From: a virus
DNA: 30,442 nucleotides
Virus record (IMG/VR): IMGVR_UViG_3300030110_000659
Span: 1 to 30,442 of that record
Strand: one strand, 5' to 3'
Shown here: positions 6,861 to 14,486 of the stretch, in pieces
Layout of the letters: each line of letters starts with the position of its first letter
How positions within the stretch are numbered: position 1 is the stretch's first letter
Position numbers and translations under genes: made by a program
The notes under the pieces: model-generated
What the model was told of the DNA's origin: nothing
Seen by the model: only the letters and a program-made list of their open reading frames with translations
Databases searched by the model: none

Positions 6861-8090
6861 ATGGAATTATCATTGATACGTAGTCTCATGGACAAAGACT
6901 TCTACGATGAACATCGTGGCGCACGTTGTCCTGACAGACTGTTCAGTAAAGATGTTCGTAAGATCAAGCAGTCTATTGATACTGCTATGATACGTTACGA
7001 GCGTACAGTTACACCAGCAGAGATTGAGGCACTGTTCATGGCGAACAATCCTACCCTCACCACTGCACAGAAGCAAGCATACAGTCACCTGTTTATGCAG
7101 GTAAATAAGCAAGTACCTATGGGCAGTGACGTAGCACAAGAGGTGCTATCCAAACTGTTCCAACAGGTAGTAGGTGAAGACATAGCTAACCTTGGCTTTG
7201 ACTATGTGAACGGTGACAAGTCTAGCCTTGAGCCACTACGTAATATGCTTGAGCTATACGGTGATGACTTCACCCCTAACCTTCGCATTGATTGGGAAGA
7301 CATTGACTTCGATACTATCATGGCACTCAATGACCTTGAGACACGATGGACATTCAACATACCTACATTGACACGTAAGGTTGAAGGTGTGAACGCTGGT
7401 CACTTGATTGAGGTAGGTGCAAGGCCCAACACAGGTAAGACATCCTTCCATGCCTCTCTTGTGGCTGGTCCTAATGGTTTCTGTGATCAAGGTGCAAAGG
7501 TTATTGTCTTGTGCAATGAAGAAGGCTATGGACGTGTGGTAATGCGTTACATTAATGCTGTCAGTGGCTATGACAAACATGAGCTACAAGTGCCAGAGCT
7601 TAGGAAGAAAGCAATGGCTGCATTCTTGAGGATCAAACCTAATCTCATGTTCAAAGATGCAACTAGTTGTGACATGAATTGGGTTGAGTCCGTATGTAAA
7701 TCATACAAGCCTGACATAGTTATACTAGATATGGGTGACAAGTTCTCCAAGGCTGGTGGGTTTGCACGTCCTGATGAGGCACTCAAGGCTAACGCTATAC
7801 ATGCTAGGCAGATAGCCAAGCAGCAAGAGTGTGCCATGTTCTACATGTCTCAGCTATCTGCTGATGCAGAGGGTAAGGTTGTACTCAACCAAGCTATGAT
7901 GGAAGGTAGCCGCACAGGTAAGGCAGCAGAAGCTGACCTCATGCTGATGATCTCTAAGAACCCGACAGTTGAGGGTCAAGAGGAAGAAGACAACCAGCGA
8001 CACATCAATGTCGTTAAGAATAAACTGTCAGGGTGGCATGGTATTGTTCACACTGATCTTGAGTATAAGATAGCGAGGTACGTAGCATGA
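6861..8090 (+). CDS. DnaB-like replicative helicase
   Basis: 409 residues. Residues 1-150 are a helical N-terminal part, followed by a RecA-type motor of superfamily 4: Walker A GARPNTGKTS (K193, T194), Walker B PDIVILDMGD (D290), and a later FYMSQLSADAEG motif followed by MMEGSRTGKAAEADLML. It would unwind DNA at the fork with the primase made by the gene just upstream. AGGAG is eight bases before ATG 6861. The stop overlaps the next start (ATGA). Confidence 0.88.
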   Translation: MELSLIRSLMDKDFYDEHRGARCPDRLFSKDVRKIKQSIDTAMIRYERTVTPAEIEALFMANNPTLTTAQKQAYSHLFMQVNKQVPMGSDVAQEVLSKLFQQVVGEDIANLGFDYVNGDKSSLEPLRNMLELYGDDFTPNLRIDWEDIDFDTIMALNDLETRWTFNIPTLTRKVEGVNAGHLIEVGARPNTGKTSFHASLVAGPNGFCDQGAKVIVLCNEEGYGRVVMRYINAVSGYDKHELQVPELRKKAMAAFLRIKPNLMFKDATSCDMNWVESVCKSYKPDIVILDMGDKFSKAGGFARPDEALKANAIHARQIAKQQECAMFYMSQLSADAEGKVVLNQAMMEGSRTGKAAEADLMLMISKNPTVEGQEEEDNQRHINVVKNKLSGWHGIVHTDLEYKIARYVA

Positions 8091-8614
8091 CTCATAATTG
8101 TATAAAATGTGACGCTTACTTAGCCATAGGTGAAAACTGGCAAGAGTCTCGAAAAGCAAAAAGACATTATATATGTGCAGACTGCCATGCTGCACAAAAC
8201 AAGCTGAAAATGTATGTTAATGGAAAGTATGTATCAAAGTCACACCCACTGTACAAGGCAGGTAACTACAAGACATTTGATGACGCTGCCTTTAGTTCTT
8301 TAACTAACTACAATACCACTACCTCTGGTTATGTCTATGCTATGGGTAATGCGGCATGGCCTGAGTGGATCAAGATAGGTAAGGCAGTTGATGCAGAGGA
8401 TAGGTTGAGTTCGTACCAGACTGGCTCACCACTACGTGACTACACTTTGATACACCATGCCTACTCAGATGATCGTAATGTAGCTGAGAGACAAGCACAT
8501 GTACTGGCAGGTAAGCTGGGAGATAAACTTAACGAGTGGTTCAAGATAAGTAATGAAGATGCTGTAGTAATTATAGAACAAGCAGTGTCAGAAGAGATGG
8601 AGATTGCACAATGA
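8087..8614 (+). CDS. Zinc-ribbon GIY-YIG nuclease-like protein (T5orf172/Mug113 type)
   Basis: 175 residues. An N-terminal zinc ribbon has C5/C8 and C30/C33. A GIY-YIG-type domain follows: GYVYAMG (81-87), WIKIGKAVDAEDR (94-106, R106 matching the catalytic Arg) and SSYQTGSP, with ERQAH further on supplying the usual metal-binding Glu. This arrangement matches the T5orf172/Mug113 branch. Such proteins cut or bind DNA; some GIY-YIG enzymes are homing endonucleases. It overlaps the helicase stop by four bases and sits at the edge of the envelope cassette, so it could be either a replication accessory or a selfish nuclease. Confidence 0.75.
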   Translation: MTHNCIKCDAYLAIGENWQESRKAKRHYICADCHAAQNKLKMYVNGKYVSKSHPLYKAGNYKTFDDAAFSSLTNYNTTTSGYVYAMGNAAWPEWIKIGKAVDAEDRLSSYQTGSPLRDYTLIHHAYSDDRNVAERQAHVLAGKLGDKLNEWFKISNEDAVVIIEQAVSEEMEIAQ

Positions 8615-8751
8615 AACAAGAACAATATCATATCAAGGGATGGTTCCCTGCTTTCCTAGTCTGTGCGTTTATGATACTAGGAGTACCAGTAATTATTAAT
8701 CTTATCTATTGGCCTGAGATAGGTGTGTGGACTATTGCCAATGACCCCTAG
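8611..8751 (+). CDS. Small single-span membrane protein
   Basis: A 46-residue frame whose ATG overlaps the GIY-YIG stop by four bases and whose end overlaps the next gene by 11. After a short polar start (MKQEQYHIKG) comes a hydrophobic span of about 24 residues (WFPAFLVCAFMILGVPVIIN) and a short Trp-containing tail. It begins a run of five genes that nearly all encode membrane or secreted products. Function unknown. Confidence 0.6.
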   Translation: MKQEQYHIKGWFPAFLVCAFMILGVPVIINLIYWPEIGVWTIANDP

Positions 8752-8941
8752 AGAAGCAGCGCAGATAGAAGCAGAGGTTACATATATTAGATTCTTACAT
8801 TGGTGTAAGATAGGTACGTATGTAATCATAGGTACATTACTCCTTCTTGCATCATGTAACTTTGGAGTTGATGATAAGAAGAAGTATCCAAACTACAACG
8901 GTGAGGTATATTCACCAATGAACATAGGAGAAAAGAAATGA
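8741..8941 (+). CDS. Small membrane protein with a lipobox-like LASC
   Basis: 66 residues from ATG 8741; a GTG further upstream lies inside the previous gene and is not preferred. A charged N-terminal helix (1-23) leads to a hydrophobic span (24-38) ending in LLLLASC, with C39 placed as in a lipoprotein lipobox. The polar 27-residue tail would face the periplasm. The N-terminal region is longer than in a usual lipoprotein signal, so a plain membrane anchor is equally possible. It overlaps the next gene by four bases. Confidence 0.55.
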   Translation: MTPREAAQIEAEVTYIRFLHWCKIGTYVIIGTLLLLASCNFGVDDKKKYPNYNGEVYSPMNIGEKK

Positions 8942-9270
8942 TTACTAGATCAGTATTAATAGCATGTCTGTCTATTGGGGGATGTGCTCCTGCCTATGCA
9001 GGAGAGATGCAAACTAAACCAGTGATGTGTGGAGATCAGGATGAAACCTTTTCTACCTTGGCAACCTTTAATCAACAGAAGATTTATCAAGCTATACAAA
9101 TAACTACAGTCAAAGAACCTGATGGGTTTAGTGACACTCCTGTTTTATTACCTATGTCAATCTATATGAATCTTGATGAAGGTACATACACTGTAGTTGA
9201 GTACCATCCAGCCTATAAACAGTACTGCTTAGTTAGCTTTGGTAGAGAAGGAAAGTTTGTAAATGACTAG
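8938..9270 (+). CDS. Secreted (periplasmic) small protein
   Basis: The 110-residue product starts with a classic Sec signal peptide: MITR, a hydrophobic core VLIACLSIGG, then APAYA before the likely cut at G22. The mature 89 residues are mostly beta-like with two Cys (in PVMCGDQ and QYCLVSF) that could form a disulfide in the periplasm. It is between a membrane anchor and the Na+/phosphate-cotransporter-like gene, so it may act with them at the envelope (inference). No family recognised. Confidence 0.65.
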   Translation: MITRSVLIACLSIGGCAPAYAGEMQTKPVMCGDQDETFSTLATFNQQKIYQAIQITTVKEPDGFSDTPVLLPMSIYMNLDEGTYTVVEYHPAYKQYCLVSFGREGKFVND

Positions 9271-9694
9271 TTACATGAATATAATAGTAGGTTTAGTAGT
9301 ATTTTACATAGGCTTGAAGATGTTTAGTGGTGGTATGAAGTCACTAGGTAACATAGATCATCTACAATGGTTCTTAGGCAACCCTATCTATATGTTTATA
9401 GGTGGGATAGCCATGACACTAGCTTGGCAGTCTAGTTCTCTAAGTACAACTGCAATCATAGCTTTGGTGGCTAGTGGAGCATTACCCTTACCTGCTGCAA
9501 TAGCAGCCGTGTTAGGTGCAAACTTAGGTACAACTGGAACTATATGGTTGGCAGGTTTCTTTGTATCAGATGGTACACCAAGAGGTGATACGTTACGAAT
9601 TGCTATGGTACATACAGGTGCTAACCTCTTGATGGCAATAAGCCTGTTACCTTTTGTAAATCATATTGCTAAATTTATAGGGAGATTCGGATGA
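9263..9694 (+). CDS. Na+/Pi-cotransporter-family membrane protein, single repeat
   Basis: 143 residues with several hydrophobic spans and the signature of the Na/Pi cotransporter family (PF02690 type). QSSS at 56-59 is followed by STTAIIALVASG, then LGANLGTTGT (N87 region), and near the end RIAMVHTGANLLMAISLLPF, which corresponds to the family's conserved AxxHxxFN helix. Bacterial NptA and eukaryotic type II transporters contain two such repeats in one chain, and NptA often a PhoU-like tail. This protein has one, so it would have to pair with itself or a host subunit. A phosphate-uptake or related auxiliary metabolic role is likely but not shown. It overlaps both neighbours. Confidence 0.75.
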   Translation: MTSYMNIIVGLVVFYIGLKMFSGGMKSLGNIDHLQWFLGNPIYMFIGGIAMTLAWQSSSLSTTAIIALVASGALPLPAAIAAVLGANLGTTGTIWLAGFFVSDGTPRGDTLRIAMVHTGANLLMAISLLPFVNHIAKFIGRFG

Positions 9695-9792
9695 ACAATA
9701 ACTATTACATAGAAGAACTAGCTAAGAAAGTGGAGAGCCTTGAGAAAAGACTTGCCGTACTAGAAAAATTATTATTCGGGGATAGTAAATGA
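9691..9792 (+). CDS. 33-residue coiled-coil peptide
   Basis: ATG 9691 overlaps the transporter stop (ATGA), with GGGAG just upstream, and the TGA overlaps the thyX start. The product is almost entirely one amphipathic helix, VESLEKRLAVLEKLLFG, with Leu/Val spacing of a coiled coil. Its position coupled to the membrane cassette suggests it may bind one of those proteins (inference). Confidence 0.5.
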   Translation: MNNNYYIEELAKKVESLEKRLAVLEKLLFGDSK

Positions 9793-10478
9793 TAACTGTG
9801 ACATATATACAACATATGGGCAACGATCTTACTGTAGTCAATGCAGCAAGAGTATCCTTTGGTAAGCAGAAGGAAGCCCTTGGCTTTACTGGTATAGAAG
9901 GTGGAGTCATGCGTCCTATATTGCATGACAGTGATCTAAAATTAATACGTTACTTAGCCAAGCACAGACACATGTCACCATTTGGTCACTGCTTTGCTTC
10001 GTTCCATGTCAAAGCTCCAATCTTTGTAGCTAGGCAGCTAGTGAAGCATAAGTTCCTACGGTGGAATGAGATTAGCCGTAGGTATGTTGATAACCCACCT
10101 GAGTTCTTTTGCCCTGACGAGTGGAGAGGACGCAGTGTGGATGCCAAGCAGGGTAGTACTGGTGTAGTTAATATGGGTGACTCTAAAAGTCCGTATAACT
10201 GCATTGGTAGGGCAGAGTGGGCTGCATTAGAATGCTATCAACAACTATTAGATCAAGGTGTATGTCCAGAGCAAGCACGTATGGTGTTGCCTCAAAGCAC
10301 CATGACAGAATGGTATTGGTCAGGTAGTCTTGACGCATTCATTGATATGTGCCATCTTAGGCTGAAGGCTGATACACAATATGAGACACAAGTAGTTGCA
10401 GCTAGGATAGCAGAGTACCTTGAAGACATATACCCTGTGTCATGGCGAGCACTGATGGAAGGAGATGACAATGGCTAA
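9789..10478 (+). CDS. thyX: Flavin-dependent thymidylate synthase
   Basis: 229 residues of the ThyX family, which makes dTMP from dUMP using FAD, NADPH and methylene-tetrahydrofolate. Family landmarks are NAARVSFGK at the start, LAKHRHMSPFGHC, the signature region at 86-99, and the C-terminal RMVLPQSTMTEWYWSG and HLRLKADTQYETQ. The classic motif RHRxxSxNExSxRY reads KHKFLRWNEISRRY here, so both arginines around the His are Lys and the first Ser is Arg, while N93, E94, S96, R98 and Y99 are kept. It supports phage DNA synthesis together with NrdJ and MazG. Start and stop overlap the neighbours. Confidence 0.93.
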   Translation: MITVTYIQHMGNDLTVVNAARVSFGKQKEALGFTGIEGGVMRPILHDSDLKLIRYLAKHRHMSPFGHCFASFHVKAPIFVARQLVKHKFLRWNEISRRYVDNPPEFFCPDEWRGRSVDAKQGSTGVVNMGDSKSPYNCIGRAEWAALECYQQLLDQGVCPEQARMVLPQSTMTEWYWSGSLDAFIDMCHLRLKADTQYETQVVAARIAEYLEDIYPVSWRALMEGDDNG

Positions 10479-10647
10479 ATGGACAGTACCTGATGATAAA
10501 GACTTTACAATACAAGCAAAGATTACTAAGGCTATGCAAAAAAACAATCTCACAGTAGATGAAGTTCTTGAAGCAATAGATGCGTACACTAACAACAAAC
10601 AATTTGAGGCAGACCTATATAATACCTACCTCGGCAACGCAGAATAG
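10471..10647 (+). CDS. Small protein of unknown function
   Basis: 58 residues from ATG 10471. An in-frame ATG at 10465 lies inside the ribosome binding site (GAAGGAG), so the later start is preferred. The product begins MAKWTVPDDKDF and continues as helices (ITKAMQKNNLTVDEVLEAIDAY) that could be a small helix-turn-helix-like fold. It overlaps the thyX end and precedes the DNA polymerase by eight bases. Confidence 0.5.
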   Translation: MAKWTVPDDKDFTIQAKITKAMQKNNLTVDEVLEAIDAYTNNKQFEADLYNTYLGNAE

Positions 10648-10655
10648 GAGACTAC

Positions 10656-12698
10656 ATGATTCTGACCATTGACGTAGAAAACACAGTAACCAAACGCAAC
10701 GGCAAGATGCATCTTGATCCGTTTGAACCAACCAATACATTAGTTATGGTGGGTATGCTAGATGATCTTGGTAACGAAAACCTTATAACATTCGATCACT
10801 CAGAGCAACAACCTACCACAAATGGGCGGCGTATAGTACAAGACGCATTAGACGCTGCCCATTTACTTGTTGCACACAATGCACCGCATGACTTGCTATG
10901 GCTATGGGAGTCAGGCTTCACATATACTGGTGAAATATTCGACACCATGCTAGGCGAGTATGTACTGCAACGTGGACAGAAGCAACCACTATCTCTTGAG
11001 GCATGTGCAGAACGCTACGAGCTTGATACCAAGAAACAGGACACACTCAAAGAATACTTTAGCAAGGGTATATCTACCAGAGACATACCTTATGCAGAGT
11101 TGTCAGAGTATCTATCACATGACTTACATGCTACTCAACAACTGTACAATGTTTTGATGACATCATACGAGGAATGCAGTTCACTGGAAGGAACGCTCAA
11201 GCTGACTAATCAACTGGCTATACACTTGGCACGTATCTATCAGCGTGGTTTTCAGGTAGACATGGACGCATTGATGCAAGTGCGTGATGAGTTTGAGTCA
11301 GAGCGTAGGACGCTTACCATTGCCCTTGAGGAACAGGTAGCTGACCTTATGGGTGACAGACCTATTAATCTCAACAGTCCAGAGCAATTGTCTTGGGTAA
11401 TCTACAGTCGTAAGCCTGATGACAAGAAGGTGTGGCCTGATTTGTTTGATGAACGTATGTCTGATAATGAGTACAGAGGTACTGTTAATCTGCATAGTAC
11501 TAAGTTGTATAAGCAGAAAGCATATCAATGCCATGACTGCAATGGCTTAGGCAAAGTGTATCGCACCAAGAAAGATGGTACACCTTTTGCTAAACCTAGC
11601 AAGTGTAATACGTGCGCTGCACATGGTTTTCTATACGAGAACAAACAGCAGGTTGCTGGCCTCAAGTTCTATCCACCTACACCTAAATGGGTTAGTGCCA
11701 ATGGCTTTGGTACTGGCAAAGATAACCTAACATTCCTTGAGGGCATTGCACGATCCAAGGGTATGCGTGAGGCTGAGTCCTTCTTGCAGAAGGTGCGTAG
11801 ACTATCAGCAGTAGAAACATATCTCAGCAGCTTCGTAGAGGGCATAGCAACGCATGTTAAGGGTGACGGTAAGCTACACGTTAGGTTACTGCAACACCGC
11901 ACTGGTACAGGCAGGTTGTCAGGTGCTGATCCTAACATGCAGAACATGCCTCGTGGCGGTACGTTCCCTGTCAAGAGGGTATTCATATCACGCTGGGAAG
12001 GTGGATCAGTTATGGAAGCTGACTTTGCCCAGCTTGAGTTCAGAGTTGCAGCATTCCTATCGCAGGACATAACAGCTATTGATGAGGTAACTACAGGCTT
12101 TGATGTACATAGTTACACTGCCAAGGTTATCTCTGATGCAGGTCAACCTATGTCCAGACAGGACGCTAAGGCACACACATTTGCTCCCTTGTATGGAGCC
12201 AGTGGCTTTGGCAGATCACAGGCAGAGGCTGCATACTACAAACAGTTTACCAAAAAGTATCATGGTATTGCCAAGTGGCATGAGTCTTTAGCTAAAGAGG
12301 CACTCAACACTAGCAAGATCACGACACCATCTGGGCGTGAGTTTTCATTCCCTGATGTAACCAGACGCAGGTATGGAGGTGTGACATATTTCACACAGAT
12401 AAAAAATTATCCTGTACAATCGTTCGCAACTGCTGACATAGTACCTATATCTCTGATATACATAGACAAGTTACTAACAGCAAACAAACTACGCAGTTGC
12501 GTAGTCAACACGGTGCATGATTCAATTGTAATAGACGTGCATCCACAAGAGAAGGAAAAGGTATTACAAGTAATCTCAGCAGCTAACTGTAAGCTGATTG
12601 AGATCATCAACAAACGATGGAATATTGATTTTAATATACCACTGTTATTAGAAGCAAAGATAGGCCCGAATTGGCTTGACACAAAAGACGTAGCATGA
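10656..12698 (+). CDS. Family A DNA polymerase with DnaJ-like zinc-finger insert
   Basis: 680 residues. The 3'-5' exonuclease has D6/E8 (TIDVENT), HNAPHD (74-79) and YLSHDLHAT. A central insert has C292xxC295 and C317xxC320 with Gly-rich DnaJ-like spacing (CHDCNGLGK and CNTCAAHG). The polymerase part follows: HRTGTGRLSG, motif A DFAQLEFR (D456), motif B RQDAKAHTFAPLYG (R501, K505, F509, Y513) and motif C VHDS (H621, D622). The partial DnaJ domain is the known hallmark of the HMO-2011 phage polymerase. The residue matching E. coli Pol I position 762 is Phe. It is the replicative enzyme working with primase, helicase and the SSB candidate. Confidence 0.95.
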   Translation: MILTIDVENTVTKRNGKMHLDPFEPTNTLVMVGMLDDLGNENLITFDHSEQQPTTNGRRIVQDALDAAHLLVAHNAPHDLLWLWESGFTYTGEIFDTMLGEYVLQRGQKQPLSLEACAERYELDTKKQDTLKEYFSKGISTRDIPYAELSEYLSHDLHATQQLYNVLMTSYEECSSLEGTLKLTNQLAIHLARIYQRGFQVDMDALMQVRDEFESERRTLTIALEEQVADLMGDRPINLNSPEQLSWVIYSRKPDDKKVWPDLFDERMSDNEYRGTVNLHSTKLYKQKAYQCHDCNGLGKVYRTKKDGTPFAKPSKCNTCAAHGFLYENKQQVAGLKFYPPTPKWVSANGFGTGKDNLTFLEGIARSKGMREAESFLQKVRRLSAVETYLSSFVEGIATHVKGDGKLHVRLLQHRTGTGRLSGADPNMQNMPRGGTFPVKRVFISRWEGGSVMEADFAQLEFRVAAFLSQDITAIDEVTTGFDVHSYTAKVISDAGQPMSRQDAKAHTFAPLYGASGFGRSQAEAAYYKQFTKKYHGIAKWHESLAKEALNTSKITTPSGREFSFPDVTRRRYGGVTYFTQIKNYPVQSFATADIVPISLIYIDKLLTANKLRSCVVNTVHDSIVIDVHPQEKEKVLQVISAANCKLIEIINKRWNIDFNIPLLLEAKIGPNWLDTKDVA

Positions 12699-12704
12699 TA
12701 TAAC
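12676..12704 (+). promoter_or_regulatory. sigma70-like promoter at the end of the polymerase gene
   Basis: TTGACA (12676-12681), a perfect -35 hexamer, is 17 bases from TATAAC (12699-12704), one mismatch from the -10 consensus. The -35 lies in the last codons of the polymerase gene and the -10 starts just past its stop. Transcription would start near 12711 and give a short leader before the SSB-like gene at 12738. The same -10 hexamer and spacing as at 308-336 makes chance less likely. Confidence 0.6.
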
Positions 12705-12737
12705 TATCGTCTGTTTAAATTAAAAGGAGACTTACAT

Positions 12738-13631
12738 ATGAGTAACGTAACAACAATCGACACTAACAACTTCGCAACTATGGCTGTAGCAATGGGCATG
12801 GGTGCGGATCAACCCAAGGAAAGCAGCAAGGCTAGTACACTAGCACGACTGCGTATCCAACACACCCCACTTATGGGTCAGCAAGAGATTGCTGGTAAGA
12901 TGAAGAACGTAGAGGTTGTGGCTGGTGGTAGCTACAAGCTAGAGATACCTGATGGTCCTACCTACTATGCAGATAAGGTATCTGTGCGTCCGTTCTTACA
13001 ACGGTTCATGTACAAGAAGTTCATCAAGGGTAACGACAATACACCTAACAGGTTTGTCAAAACTGTCATGGCTAATGATCTTAACAGTGACATGAAGGAC
13101 AACAACGGTGGGTTCAACTGTGGTAAACCTGCAGGGTACATCAAAGATTGGGCTGCATTGCCTGACTCAATGAAAGACCTAATCAAATCTATCAAACGAG
13201 TACGTGCTTTGTTTGGTACTGTAGAGATGGTCAATCCTACAGATGAAGGCGGTAGTCCTGTAGACGTGGACACTACCGCATTTATATGGGAGATTGACAA
13301 TCGTGATGCATTCAAGATCATGGGTGACATGTTCTCCAAGTACAACAAGATGCGTAGGCTACCACCACAACACTACATTGAGCTTGAGTCCAAAGAAGTA
13401 CCACTACCTAACGGTAGCAGTTTCTATATTCCTACTGCTAGTCTTGATCTTAACAATACATTAGACATGGACAATGATGCACAGGAAAACTTTGCTAACT
13501 TCCTATCATGGATTGAGAACTACAATACCTACATCCTTAATGCATGGGATGAAAACATGCACAAGAATGAAGAGGTAAACATGGAGACAGTAGAAGAGTT
13601 TGTAGATATATCTGCAGAGGATTTTGTCTAA
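12738..13631 (+). CDS. Probable single-stranded DNA-binding protein
   Basis: 297 residues, not a clear match to a family I can name with certainty. Support for an SSB role: an acidic C-terminal tail (METVEEFVDISAEDFV) with aromatic residues, like the tails of T7 gp2.5 and bacterial SSBs that recruit replication partners; a position between DNA polymerase and exonuclease; and a dedicated strong ribosome binding site (AAAAGGAGAC) and promoter, fitting a protein needed in quantity. The middle is beta-rich with basic patches (FMYKKFIKG, LIKSIKRVRALFG). It could instead be another recombination mediator. The stop overlaps the exonuclease start by one base. Confidence 0.5.
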   Translation: MSNVTTIDTNNFATMAVAMGMGADQPKESSKASTLARLRIQHTPLMGQQEIAGKMKNVEVVAGGSYKLEIPDGPTYYADKVSVRPFLQRFMYKKFIKGNDNTPNRFVKTVMANDLNSDMKDNNGGFNCGKPAGYIKDWAALPDSMKDLIKSIKRVRALFGTVEMVNPTDEGGSPVDVDTTAFIWEIDNRDAFKIMGDMFSKYNKMRRLPPQHYIELESKEVPLPNGSSFYIPTASLDLNNTLDMDNDAQENFANFLSWIENYNTYILNAWDENMHKNEEVNMETVEEFVDISAEDFV

Positions 13632-14473
13632 TGAACCATCCTGCTGAACTGACGATTAATCAGTATCTTGAAAATGCTACATCTGGCAAGTCAACTATGT
13701 CAGATGAAACGATCAAACAGATCGGTGCAGATGTAATGGATGCAATTAAACGTCAGTTTGGTGGGGGCAACAAGCGTGATAAGTTTCGTCTACGTATGTC
13801 TAACATAGGTAGGCCGACTTGTCAGCTTTGGTTTGAGAAGAACAAGCCAGAGACAGCGTTGCCCAAACCAACAACATTTGTAATGAACATGTTGCTAGGA
13901 GATATAGTTGAAGCTGCCTTTAAAGGTATACTCAAAGAGGCAGGTGTTAAGTATGAAGACAAAGATAACTATGTTGAATTAGAGTGTCAAGGCACAAATA
14001 TAAAAGGATCATACGATCTTGTAATCAATGACGCAGTAGATGATGTTAAGTCTGCTAGTGATTGGTCATATAGAAATAAGTTTGAGTCCTATGAAACTTT
14101 GAGTGCTAGTGATCCATTCGGTTATGTGGGTCAGCTTGCTGGCTACGCTAAGGCATCAGGTAAGAAAGCTGGTGGATGGTGGGTAGTCAATAAGGCTAAT
14201 GGTAACATTAAATATGTTGCTGCTAATGGTCTTGACATTGATTCAGAAGTTACTAAGTTAAATGATACGGTTGCTACCGTAAACGATAATGTGTTTGAAA
14301 GATGCTTTAGTCCAACACCCGAAATGTTTAGGGGTAAGGCAACTGGAAACACAGTGTTAAATAGTAACTGTAAGTTCTGTGACTATCGACACGAGTGCTT
14401 CCCTACATTGGAAGAGCTACCGTCTAAAGTATCACAGGCTAAGAACAAACCTATTGTTCAATACGTTATGTAA
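13631..14473 (+). CDS. Cas4-like PD-(D/E)XK exonuclease with Fe-S Cys set
   Basis: 280 residues. The nuclease core shows E94 (GDIVEAAF), D129 (KGSYDLVI) and D138xK140 (VDDVKSAS), followed by a QLAGYAKASG helix. Four Cys are placed as in Cas4/AddB-type iron-sulfur nucleases: C64 (IGRPTCQLW) and C247, C250, C256 (CKFCDYRHEC). Such enzymes degrade DNA ends to make 3' tails for recombination or recycle host DNA. It is coupled to the SSB candidate (TAATG), which suggests the two work as an end-processing pair. No CRISPR or other Cas genes are near, so it is not a CRISPR component here. Confidence 0.8.
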   Translation: MNHPAELTINQYLENATSGKSTMSDETIKQIGADVMDAIKRQFGGGNKRDKFRLRMSNIGRPTCQLWFEKNKPETALPKPTTFVMNMLLGDIVEAAFKGILKEAGVKYEDKDNYVELECQGTNIKGSYDLVINDAVDDVKSASDWSYRNKFESYETLSASDPFGYVGQLAGYAKASGKKAGGWWVVNKANGNIKYVAANGLDIDSEVTKLNDTVATVNDNVFERCFSPTPEMFRGKATGNTVLNSNCKFCDYRHECFPTLEELPSKVSQAKNKPIVQYVM

Positions 14474-14486
14474 GAAGGAGAAATAC

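Noticed and set aside
13631-14473. Cas4 of a CRISPR-Cas system
   Set aside because: No repeat array or other cas genes are in the window; the neighbours are replication and recombination genes, which fits a phage recombination exonuclease.
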